A stretch of 20,618 bases of DNA from a virus: positions 1-20,618 of IMG/VR virus record IMGVR_UViG_3300037010_000032. One strand, 5' to 3'. This document shows, piece by piece, positions 6,114 through 12,813 of this stretch. The notes beneath the pieces are model-generated. The model did no database searches. It was not told the DNA's origin and saw nothing but the letters and a program-made list of their open reading frames with translations. The translations under genes and the position numbers were made by a program. Position 1 is the first letter of the stretch. Each line of letters opens with the position of its first letter.

Positions 6114-8086
6114 CTCTTGATTACTAGTTGCTGTACCCAAATATGTCTGCAGAATGGTGTGGTGACTTGAGTATCTGGATTTGTGTACCATCCACCTCTA
6201 TATGTCCACACATTGCGCTCTACTCTTGCAGTGATGTTGTTGATATCTTCTCTTGTATAGAGTCTGTTCAGTTCAATAAGCTTTGCACAAAATTCACGGC
6301 TGCCACTTTTAGCATCAGGTACATTCGGGCGCTTCTTGTATGAATAAACTACTTCAAATTGTGCCACTGGTGCCTTAGCTTGGTCCACAATGTTCTGACC
6401 TAAGTCAGTGATTTGTCCCTGGCTAATTACTTCTAATGCTGTGAGCTTTGCAATTGACTCAGCTACCTGCTGAATAGTTGATTCTGTTGCCTTAGCAATG
6501 GCAGTTGAATCTTCTCCTTTGCTGATCATGTCGGCCACATTCTTGTCGTATTCATTCATCTGAATGAGCAGCTCCCCAACAGTGGCAAACATCATGTCAT
6601 GTGCTGCAAACACCTCATCATTAGGTGTATCCCATTCAATGATTTGTTCCTTGATCACATAATACTCTGATGCGTTACGGCCATACTCACTGAAGATATC
6701 TAGCTCATCCTTGCTGAATGCATGATTTGTTCCACAGCTAGACATTGCCACAGTTGGCAGACCTACTATTTTGCGTGCTTGTCCTTCATCTATGCCAGGG
6801 AAAGAAGCTAAAACTATCTGCAATGCTGAGTCAGCTGTCAGTGTTCCTGCCTTGATTTGTGCTACCACCTCAATAAGTGATGCTATCTGTGCTCCATTCA
6901 ATGCGCTTTTAGCTACATCTACGGGCACATCTACTGCTGTTGGTGTAGTTGGTCCATCTTTAGGTGCAACAAGCGGTGCAACAGCCTTAGCAACGGATGC
7001 AATTGGTGCCACATCTTTAAGCTTTAATACTGCCATAGCTCCACTCAATGATGCCATGTAGTTAATCATCCATTCAATTTGGCGCTGTCTAGCATTTACA
7101 TAGGTCATCTTGAATATCTCAAAGAGATCTGCAGACTCAGCTGCATTGAATGATCCATCCTTGATGATACCAAACAATGAAGGAGATGTCACTGAATGTG
7201 ATACCAAGATATTCTGCTGCACTGATTTCTCAGTCATCAAATATCGGTCACTCAGGTCATTGCCATTCAATGAAAGGACAGTTGGCGCTGTATCTGTAGA
7301 ATCACTGAATGTGATGATGATTTCTCCAGCATCCTCAACAGATTGTGTACGGCCCTTGATTTGTTCCTTGATATTTCTTTCTTCTTCAGCTGTCTCAGGA
7401 AAGCCACTAGCCAAGTTGATCAGTGTGCCTGCCTTAAATCCATTCTGAATCTCATACATGTGAAATTTAGAGATATCCACATCAGTCTGAATGGCTGTGA
7501 TTCCACCATAGTAAGGCGGTTTAGGATACACACCCTTCTCACCTTTGGATCTCTTAGCTGGCTCCTTGTAATATAAAATGAAAGAACCTGTTTTGTTGGT
7601 ATCATTTAGTGCAGGATAGCTTCTGAAGTTGGTCCCCTCAGCAGTCTGCTCTCTAGCATTCCAATCATCACTGACAAAGTATGTGCGCTCATCTTCGCTA
7701 GATCTCACAGCATCAATGTCAATAAACTCCCATCTCACTACTCTGGTACCTTCTCTATTCCATGTACCAATGGCAGCCATTCCACCAAAGACTTCAAAGT
7801 CAAAGGTCATTCGCTGCACAATCTCATTCATGTCATAGTCACTGTATGGATTTTCTAGAAATAAAGTAGCATCACCAGATGTCACTTCAAGTCCTGATCC
7901 TGCAATGTAGAAAGTCTTTGATTTTATTATTCCTTGGTGCCAAGCAGAACCATTAAGGAGATCAATCAAGAAAAAAGGATAGTCATTTCTGGCTCCCCAT
8001 TTCATTACTCCAGTCTTCTTGTCCTTCATTTCCAAAGGCTTCTGATATTCCTTAGAGAATGAAAGTGTGAACATCTTGTCACTCAT
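6110..8086 (-). CDS. Portal protein with MuF-like C-terminal extension
   Basis: In this 658-residue protein the N-terminal ~360 residues fit a phage portal: KWGARNDYPFFLIDLLNGS, an early beta segment FYIAGSGLEV, FEVFGGMAAI, and a late ILVSHSVTSPSLFGI stretch followed by a long helix (FKMTYVNARQRQIEWMINY). A Pro/Ala-rich linker follows, then a helical block NGAQIASLIEVVAQIKAGTL that recurs in portals. The last ~200 residues form an extra domain ending SREFCAKLIELNRLYTRED, RGGWYTNP and CRHIW, a Cys/His/Trp pattern I associate with minor head (MuF-type) proteins. The portal would form the dodecameric DNA gate at the capsid vertex. The start overlaps the previous gene by 8 nt and the stop overlaps the connector start by 4. 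Confidence 0.85.
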   Translation of the reverse strand: MSDKMFTLSFSKEYQKPLEMKDKKTGVMKWGARNDYPFFLIDLLNGSAWHQGIIKSKTFYIAGSGLEVTSGDATLFLENPYSDYDMNEIVQRMTFDFEVFGGMAAIGTWNREGTRVVRWEFIDIDAVRSSEDERTYFVSDDWNAREQTAEGTNFRSYPALNDTNKTGSFILYYKEPAKRSKGEKGVYPKPPYYGGITAIQTDVDISKFHMYEIQNGFKAGTLINLASGFPETAEEERNIKEQIKGRTQSVEDAGEIIITFSDSTDTAPTVLSLNGNDLSDRYLMTEKSVQQNILVSHSVTSPSLFGIIKDGSFNAAESADLFEIFKMTYVNARQRQIEWMINYMASLSGAMAVLKLKDVAPIASVAKAVAPLVAPKDGPTTPTAVDVPVDVAKSALNGAQIASLIEVVAQIKAGTLTADSALQIVLASFPGIDEGQARKIVGLPTVAMSSCGTNHAFSKDELDIFSEYGRNASEYYVIKEQIIEWDTPNDEVFAAHDMMFATVGELLIQMNEYDKNVADMISKGEDSTAIAKATESTIQQVAESIAKLTALEVISQGQITDLGQNIVDQAKAPVAQFEVVYSYKKRPNVPDAKSGSREFCAKLIELNRLYTREDINNITARVERNVWTYRGGWYTNPDTQVTTPFCRHIWVQQLVIKR

Positions 8087-8447
8087 ATATATTGTGTGTT
8101 ATTTCAGTGTCATATTCATTGTTTGCTGCAGTATCTTCTAATACCTTGGCAAGTCCTTCTTCACATAGCGCATATGCCTGCAATGGATCTAGATTTGAGT
8201 CACTCTCTTGCTCCCAAATGCGGTAAGTGTAGTCACCTCCGTATGGAAATGTCAAGTCCACCTCATCAATGATCACAAATTCATCATATCTAGGAATACC
8301 AGTGCTGATATTCTCTAGGATACAGGTGACTGTCTCAAAGCTCTGCTGATGAGTAAACTCAAACAGCCAGTATGGTGCTATCAGTGTCTGCAGCTCCGTC
8401 ACTGTCACTATCAATGTGCTGCTCTGTGATCTCTGTATTCTTAGCAT
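8079..8447 (-). CDS. Small structural protein of unknown function upstream of portal
   Basis: This 122-residue protein starts MLRIQRSQSSTLIVTVTELQ and has a beta-rich core (YWLFEFTHQQSFETVTCIL, DEFVIIDEVDLTFPYGGDYTYRIWEQ). It ends with a helix and an acidic tail (YALCEEGLAKVLEDT). Proteins with this beta core and a closing EEGLAKV-type helix are often found among structural genes of Bacteroidota phages, without known function. The gene overlaps the previous one by 89 nt and the portal by 8 nt. The start at 8447 is kept because the N-terminal segment fits the beta core; a later start would remove the first strand. Confidence 0.75.
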   Translation of the reverse strand: MLRIQRSQSSTLIVTVTELQTLIAPYWLFEFTHQQSFETVTCILENISTGIPRYDEFVIIDEVDLTFPYGGDYTYRIWEQESDSNLDPLQAYALCEEGLAKVLEDTAANNEYDTEITHNIYE

Positions 8448-8589
8448 TGCGCTTTAATTTAGGTGATTTTGGCTCAAAGATGAACAATAAGCCAGCTGAT
8501 TCATATTCAGATTCATTGCCTTCAGTAATTTTGTACCTCTTGCCATTGACTCTTAGATCAGCACCAATATATACTGCCTTTATTTTCAT
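8359..8589 (-). CDS. Small unknown protein, 76 aa, overlapping next gene by 89 nt
   Basis: The first ~45 residues form a small beta/alpha unit (MKIKAVYIGADLRVNGKRYK, ITEGNESEYESAGLLFIFE). The second part is charged and low-complexity (KSPKLKRNAKNTE, then DSDSDGAADTDS). The second part lies largely inside the overlap with the next gene, so its odd composition may reflect coding in two frames. The ATG follows the terminator at 8605-8633 by 15 nt. Position ahead of the 122-aa and portal genes suggests a structural accessory. Confidence 0.65.
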   Translation of the reverse strand: MKIKAVYIGADLRVNGKRYKITEGNESEYESAGLLFIFEPKSPKLKRNAKNTEITEQHIDSDSDGAADTDSTILAV

Positions 8590-8604
8590 AGCTCTAATTT
8601 AAGC

Positions 8605-8633
8605 AAAAAAGGGAAGGAATCATTTTCCTCCCC
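8605..8633 (-). terminator. Intrinsic terminator after the probable tail tube gene
   Basis: On the minus strand GGGGAGGAA (8633-8625) pairs with TTCCTTCCC (8619-8611) over a 5-nt loop, 9 bp with one G-T pair. A run of six T follows (8610-8605). It lies 24 nt past the stop of the 175-aa gene and 15 nt before the ATG of the next gene. Confidence 0.82.
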
Positions 8634-8656
8634 TCAATTATTTTGTGCGGTCTGAA

Positions 8657-9184
8657 TTAAACTGCTGGTGACTGCTGTGCAAGCAAAGTTGCATATACTG
8701 TACCATCAACATCTGGTACCTCATTGTTCTCCATTCCGAATAGAACAATTGTGTGTCCATTGCGGTCAGATTTAACTGTACCTGAAGTGTAGTCACCTCC
8801 ATCATTCACTTGTACTCCTTCATCAAGTCCTAGTGCTACCACTGTTCCATCAGCCTTCTCTACCAATGCCACAATCTCATTCTGTGCAAGCAAGTGGATT
8901 TGTGAGCGAAGGTCTTTTGAATCTGATGCAAGGATCATTGTCAATGTCTGCTCATACCAAAGTGTTCCATTATCTTTGTTCACCTTGATAGGCGCTGCAT
9001 AGCTTGAAAGATTGCTCTTCAATTTATACAAGAATGTCTCACCAGTTACTGTCAGCACAGTGACTACATTGTCAACCACTGTTGATGTAGCAGCAGACAC
9101 TGGAAATAATAGAACCGATTTGATCCCACCTTTACCATTGGTACATGTTCTGTCATTGTACCCATTTGTCATTTCACATGCCAT
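8657..9184 (-). CDS. Probable major tail tube protein
   Basis: This 175-residue, beta-rich protein has an N-terminal MACEMTNGYNDRTCTNGKGG with three cysteines. It contains alternating strands (VVTVLTVTGETFLYKL, NGTLWYEQTLTMILASD), a helix (SKDLRSQIHLLAQNEIVALV), and a final part with turns (GDYTSGTVKSDRNGHTIVLF, GMENNEVPDVDGT). The late 'SGTxxxDxNGxTIxLxGxExxxVPxV' layout resembles tail tube and related hexameric ring proteins. It has terminators on both sides and so forms its own unit, consistent with high-level expression. A head decoration or capsid-associated role is the main alternative. Confidence 0.6.
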   Translation of the reverse strand: MACEMTNGYNDRTCTNGKGGIKSVLLFPVSAATSTVVDNVVTVLTVTGETFLYKLKSNLSSYAAPIKVNKDNGTLWYEQTLTMILASDSKDLRSQIHLLAQNEIVALVEKADGTVVALGLDEGVQVNDGGDYTSGTVKSDRNGHTIVLFGMENNEVPDVDGTVYATLLAQQSPAV

Positions 9185-9207
9185 GTGTTCTGTGTATTTA
9201 GTTTTGT

Positions 9208-9233
9208 AAAAGGGAGCACCCTAAAGCGCTCCC
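9208..9233 (-). terminator. Intrinsic terminator between major capsid and tail tube genes
   Basis: No, not between as drawn on the plus strand alone: on the minus strand GGGAGCGC (9233-9226) pairs with GTGCTCCC (9219-9212) around a 6-nt loop TTTAGG, 8 bp with one G-T pair, followed by TTTT (9211-9208). It lies about 15 nt past the stop of the capsid gene, 24 nt before the tail tube gene start, so it ends or attenuates the protease-scaffold-capsid unit. Confidence 0.8.
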
Positions 9234-9247
9234 ATAAAAATTGTTAA

Positions 9248-10207
9248 TTAGTCGTTTCTCCAAACACCAATCTGATTCAAGAAAGGAACCTGAACACCAG
9301 CACGGAATTTAGAACGGATGTAGATCACATCATCATCTTGAGAATACCACATTTCGTAGTTATCAAAGTCAGATGTCAAGTCAGTTCCAAAGATGAACTC
9401 AGTTGACTTACCTGTGAAGATTGCATCTGATCCATTCAATCCTGGTACACGTACCACTTTCATGTCTGTACCTGGAACAATGATTTCACTCATTGAAGCA
9501 ATTTGTGCAGGAGAGTAGTGGAAGAAGTTCAAGTCAACCAAGTTCTTCATCAAAAAGTTGAATGACTCACGGCCAGCGAAACATACAAATGCTGCGTTTT
9601 CAGCCACTGCTTCAGGTGTATTTGTAAAACACTCATAGAAGATGTCATATGCATTTGTTGCATCCATTGATGCTGTACCTGATGTGTTCAAGTTTACTGC
9701 ACCATTGGCAACAGTTACGAACTGAATGAATCCATTCATGAATGCCAAGTTACCTGAACCAGTTGATTTATTACCTTTCCAGATTAACTTGTCAAGCTCA
9801 ATTGCATGCAAGCTCAAAAGGTAGCTAGTCAATTGTGCTTCAAACGGCAAAGACTGATCTTCAGCCATTGCACCTGGGCGCAAAGCTAACTGAGTCCAGA
9901 AACCTGCAAGGTCCTTCTGGCAGAAACGCTTCATGTATCCAAGAGTTTCAACAGAAATTGCACGATCTGTGAAGATTGTATCTCCTTCTGGAGTCATTGT
10001 ACAGTCACCTGACTGATAGATGATAGAATCATCAAGCAATTTGATTTCTTCTGATCCTTTGATGCCTTCTTGAATAGCAATGTACTCAAGTGTGCGTGCC
10101 TCAGTCACAGAACGTGTGATTAGGTCTTCTCTTTGTTCGTCAACATATGCTGCTAGTCCAGCAACATCATAGTCAAACTTTGTGCTAATGAATTTTTTTA
10201 AGCTCAT
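9248..10207 (-). CDS. Major capsid protein
   Basis: This 319-residue protein begins MSLKKFISTKFDYDVAGLAA. It has the features of a Bacteroidota phage coat protein: an N-terminal helical arm (AYVDEQREDLITRSV), a middle helix-rich part (SVETLGYMKRFCQKDLAGFW, then EAQLTSYLLSLHAIELDKLI), and a closing beta part with VVRVPGLNGSD, FIFGTDL, YEMWYSQDDDVIYIRSKFRA. The pattern ENAAFVCFAGRESFNFLMKN followed by a PGT/VPGL segment is seen in coat proteins of this group. It is preceded by a protease and a scaffold-like gene, the usual order for a maturing capsid. A terminator follows directly. Confidence 0.88.
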   Translation of the reverse strand: MSLKKFISTKFDYDVAGLAAYVDEQREDLITRSVTEARTLEYIAIQEGIKGSEEIKLLDDSIIYQSGDCTMTPEGDTIFTDRAISVETLGYMKRFCQKDLAGFWTQLALRPGAMAEDQSLPFEAQLTSYLLSLHAIELDKLIWKGNKSTGSGNLAFMNGFIQFVTVANGAVNLNTSGTASMDATNAYDIFYECFTNTPEAVAENAAFVCFAGRESFNFLMKNLVDLNFFHYSPAQIASMSEIIVPGTDMKVVRVPGLNGSDAIFTGKSTEFIFGTDLTSDFDNYEMWYSQDDDVIYIRSKFRAGVQVPFLNQIGVWRND

Positions 10208-10212
10208 TTTTT

Positions 10213-10812
10213 CTACTTGTTAATGTTATTTTTCAAAAATAATTGGCGAGTTGTTAAGGTGCTCGTAACCCTTGCAAATTTCTCTGTCTCAGTCACATTG
10301 TTTGATGGAGCTGATTTGAAAGTGTTGAATTCACCCTTCAATTCAGTCACCTCACTGCGAAGTGCATCATTCTCGGTTGCAACAGTCTTGATCATCTCAG
10401 TCAATCCTTCAAAGATTGTACTGAATGCACCAAGCTTTGCATTCACAATAGATTCCACTTCATCTGCTGACATAGCTGATGCCGTTACTGCTGGATCCGC
10501 TGATGGATCTAATACTGGTAAATCATTTGTAGCTGATGCTGTAGTATCAATCACTTCAGTGACTATCCCATTTGCATCCACAACAATAGAAATTCCAGCC
10601 ATTTCTCCACCGAGTGCATGTGTGCCCTCTGGTGCTGGTACCTGCTCAGTATCTGTCACTACAAATACAGCTGTACCAACAATAAGCTCCCCTTCATAGG
10701 AAAGTTGTGTGCCGTCTTCTAGCACTGCCTCGTTGAAAGCTTGTGCCGTTGCTGAAAATGCAGCTTTCAGTTCTCTGATTGAGTCCATGATTGCTTTCAA
10801 ATTTTCGTTCAT
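10213..10812 (-). CDS. Scaffold-like capsid assembly protein
   Basis: This 199-residue protein has an N-terminal helix (MNENLKAIMDSIRELKAAFS), then a small beta domain with EDGTQLSYEGELIVGTAVF and VPAPEGTHALGGEMAGI, which is a recurring unit in Bacteroidota phage scaffold proteins. A flexible acidic/Thr-rich linker follows, then a coiled coil (SADEVESIVNAKLGAFSTIF, ENDALRSEVTELKGEFNTFK). The C-terminus is basic (TLTTRQLFLKNNINK), as expected for a coat-binding end. It sits between protease and major capsid genes. A copy of the 19-nt element lies 17 nt upstream of its ATG. Confidence 0.78.
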   Translation of the reverse strand: MNENLKAIMDSIRELKAAFSATAQAFNEAVLEDGTQLSYEGELIVGTAVFVVTDTEQVPAPEGTHALGGEMAGISIVVDANGIVTEVIDTTASATNDLPVLDPSADPAVTASAMSADEVESIVNAKLGAFSTIFEGLTEMIKTVATENDALRSEVTELKGEFNTFKSAPSNNVTETEKFARVTSTLTTRQLFLKNNINK

Positions 10813-10829
10813 TTGTCTTGTGTTTATTA

Positions 10830-10848
10830 GTATATGTATTCTTGTTCT
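10830..10848 (-). promoter_or_regulatory. Conserved 19-nt upstream element, copy C
   Basis: The minus strand reads AGAACAAGAATACATATAC. It overlaps the stop codon (TAG) of the protease gene and ends 17 nt before the scaffold ATG. Compared with the other three copies only the last two bases are changed outside the variable middle. Confidence 0.5.
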
Positions 10849-12058
10849 AAATTTTGATTGCTTCTGCCTGAGTATTCTCTGTGATCAGTTGCAATTCTTC
10901 TGTATTATTGTCAATGTGCTTGTTAATTCTCAGCCTGTTCACTAGCATATACTTGTGCTTGCCTGCAGTAAAGTACACGTTCTCCTTCTTGATGCCTAGC
11001 TTCTCAGCCATTGCATAAACTGGCCCACCATTTGACTGAGTTCTAGCAGTTATTATAAAGATTTCATCATTGGCTGCTAAGAACCTTCGTGCCATGTCCT
11101 GACCTTTGGCTGTAGTCAACGTATCATCATAGTCAAATGAGATTCTTTTCTTTGCGAATTGAGTATTCAGTTGCTTCAATTTTCTGCTAGCCCACTCCAC
11201 ACCTTCATCTCCACCCCATGCTAGCCACATCAATCTGCCGCATCCATCACCAAGTTCTTTCTGGCTGTTCTGTCTGTGACGTTCAAAGCCTGCCATGCGT
11301 GCGATTGTATCTCTACTGATGGCTTCTTTGTTGGCCAATTGATTCGCTCGTGCTTTGCCTACTGGAGTTCCACATTCACCCCATCCATTTTCTTCAGCAT
11401 ACCTTAAGGCTATCTTTGCATTCTCTGATGCTGCTTCTGGATAGTCAGTATATGACTCAGCAAAGGCCATATCTTTGATGCTATCAAGTTCTTTCTGTAT
11501 TGCGGCCATCATCACCTCTTCAGTATTGCCTACATGCTCCAGTACAAAGTCACCTTCAATGGAGAATCCTGTCCACTCTCCATTCTTAGCACGGTTATAT
11601 AGCTCAGTGTTTGGAGTTTTGTAGCTCACTATCCATGATCCATCATTGACATCCTTGAATCTGTCAGGTGCTGTGAATCCTTTGGCTGCATCTACCTGAT
11701 AGCTGTGAATCATGAACAGGTCATCTCTCACCTGATCATGTGAATGCTCAAGATTGATATTATTAAAATTGCCTTTCCTAGCATAGTCATAAATGATGCT
11801 CTTGATAGCCTCCTTTGTGAATACTACATAGTATTCTTCATTTGTTCTGCTGTCGTATCTGTAGATTGGAGTATCTGCGCTGATAGCCACACCACTGATC
11901 ACTTGCTCAACATCATTGAATTCAAAGCGCTTTACATTGGCAAAGGTCTGGAAAGATATCTCATGTGCTGGATCTAGGACCAGGCTGTTGAAGCTCACAG
12001 TTGTATCTGGATTCATCAGATCAATGGAGATTTCGTAAATTGGAATGTTCTTTATCAT
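10847..12058 (-). CDS. Capsid maturation protease fused to a HAD-type phosphatase-like domain
   Basis: This 403-residue protein has three parts. Residues 1-190 resemble XkdF-type prohead serine proteases: a VISGVAISADTPIYRYDSRT segment, candidate histidines in NLEHSHD (H105, H107) and candidate serine S166 in TGFSIEGDF. Residues about 203-298 form a module with YTDYPEAASENAK, CGTPVGKARANQLANKEAIS and GCGRLMWLAWGGDEGVEWA, which I recognise as an accessory part of Bacteroidota phage capsid proteases. Residues about 304-395 carry a HAD-like motif FDYDDTLT (D309, D311), a Thr motif IITART, and a late HIDNN. The protease should trim scaffold and coat during maturation; the HAD-like role is unknown. 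One copy of the 19-nt element lies 4 nt upstream. Confidence 0.8.
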   Translation of the reverse strand: MIKNIPIYEISIDLMNPDTTVSFNSLVLDPAHEISFQTFANVKRFEFNDVEQVISGVAISADTPIYRYDSRTNEEYYVVFTKEAIKSIIYDYARKGNFNNINLEHSHDQVRDDLFMIHSYQVDAAKGFTAPDRFKDVNDGSWIVSYKTPNTELYNRAKNGEWTGFSIEGDFVLEHVGNTEEVMMAAIQKELDSIKDMAFAESYTDYPEAASENAKIALRYAEENGWGECGTPVGKARANQLANKEAISRDTIARMAGFERHRQNSQKELGDGCGRLMWLAWGGDEGVEWASRKLKQLNTQFAKKRISFDYDDTLTTAKGQDMARRFLAANDEIFIITARTQSNGGPVYAMAEKLGIKKENVYFTAGKHKYMLVNRLRINKHIDNNTEELQLITENTQAEAIKI

Positions 12059-12062
12059 ACTC

Positions 12063-12081
12063 TAATATGTATTTTTGTTCT
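12063..12081 (-). promoter_or_regulatory. Conserved 19-nt upstream element, copy B, in the divergent gap
   Basis: The minus strand reads AGAACAAAAATACATATTA, ending 4 nt before the protease ATG. The element takes up 19 of the 23 nt between the two divergent start codons and touches the ATG of the plus-strand gene. With no minus-strand gene for 650 bp upstream, this is the best candidate position for a promoter of the protease-scaffold-capsid unit. Confidence 0.55.
12070..12077 (+). promoter_or_regulatory. Candidate -7 box for the plus-strand gene
   Basis: TATTTTTG matches the Bacteroidota -7 consensus TAnnTTTG exactly and lies 4 nt before the ATG of the plus-strand gene. No clear TTTG is found 17-23 nt upstream. 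If used, transcription would begin at about the ATG, giving a leaderless or nearly leaderless message. The match may also be a by-product of copy B of the 19-nt element on the other strand. Confidence 0.3.
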
Positions 12082-12813
12082 ATGAAATTTGTTTATCCCT
12101 TCAAATATAGGCAAAGCACCTTTGAGATCAGTGAATCTCTGAGATGGCTATACCTTGCATATCCTGATGCAGAAGTCTACATCATTGGAGATGCTCCTGA
12201 CATACACTTGCCGTACGTTCATATTCCGTACACATCTCATCTGCCCTTTGCTGGATGTGATGTCACTGACAAAGTGATGCTGTTCTGTCAGATGATAGGT
12301 GATGAATTCATTCTAATGAATGATGACTTCTTTATCACTGATAAATTTATATTTCACCAGGTGATGAAGAATGGCTATGTCACTATTTCACCAGGGCATT
12401 CAATTACTTATCAACAGGCCTGTGAGAATACTATTGATTTTCTTGCAGCCAATCATCTGGAGTTAATTAATTTTGAATGTCATCAGCCTGTGCTCATCCA
12501 GTCATGTCGTTTCATTGAGCTGTTCAGTCAAGTTCAATATAAAGAATACAATCATCTGCTCAAGTCAATGTACTTTAATACCTGGCCTATGCCATCATAT
12601 CAAGGTGACAATCTCAAGCTGGGCCACTCACTGAACAAAGCAAAAAAATACCTTGATCAATACGGTGCATTCAGCTGTGCAGATTCATTTCTCACAGCTG
12701 AACACATGGATTTTATTAGTACGTACTCAAGCTCTGCTGAGTCTGGACCTTCTGCTGCGTGCCAGTTATGTCACTCTCCAGTACCACCACTTGACTCACC
12801 GGTGGGCCATTAG
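12082..12813 (+). CDS. Stealth-like sugar-phosphate transferase (glycosyltransferase-type), lone plus-strand gene
   Basis: This 243-residue protein shows features of Stealth-family hexose-phosphate transferases: SESLRWLYLAYPDAEVYIIG like the conserved strand-helix before the active site, FILMNDDFFI (NDD at 80-82) like the CR2 motif 'fLylNDDff', and a later ECHQPVLI (H134) like the CR3 histidine region. Stealth enzymes build cell-surface sugar-phosphate polymers; in a phage such an enzyme could change the host surface or decorate virion proteins. I chose the ATG at 12082; the frame is open upstream to a TTG at 12001 inside the protease gene. The last 98 nt run antisense into the tape measure gene, and the residues encoded there (after DFIST) are Ser/Pro-rich and may be uninformative. 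No signal peptide or membrane helix is seen. Confidence 0.7.
   Translation: MKFVYPFKYRQSTFEISESLRWLYLAYPDAEVYIIGDAPDIHLPYVHIPYTSHLPFAGCDVTDKVMLFCQMIGDEFILMNDDFFITDKFIFHQVMKNGYVTISPGHSITYQQACENTIDFLAANHLELINFECHQPVLIQSCRFIELFSQVQYKEYNHLLKSMYFNTWPMPSYQGDNLKLGHSLNKAKKYLDQYGAFSCADSFLTAEHMDFISTYSSSAESGPSAACQLCHSPVPPLDSPVGH

Noticed and set aside
5598-6191. Start at 6191 for the connector-like gene and at 1740 for the metallophosphoesterase
   Set aside because: Both would create overlaps of about 50-80 nt. The internal ATGs at 6113 and 1692 overlap the previous stop as ATGA, the junction used repeatedly in this window.
6771-7448. Plus-strand open frames opposite the portal gene
   Set aside because: Ala/Thr/Ser-rich antisense shadows of the portal linker region, without motifs or coupled starts.
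10217-10699. 160-codon plus-strand open frame opposite the scaffold gene
   Set aside because: It is the mirror of the real minus-strand coding frame (Ser/Val/Thr-rich, no motif, no start context). The minus frame has a coherent scaffold layout.
12001-12081. Upstream TTG or ATG (12067) starts for the plus-strand gene
   Set aside because: These would extend the protein into the protease gene and give an N-terminus (MYLDSSDQWRF) that does not look conserved. The ATG at 12082 opens directly into the strand-helix pattern of the family.
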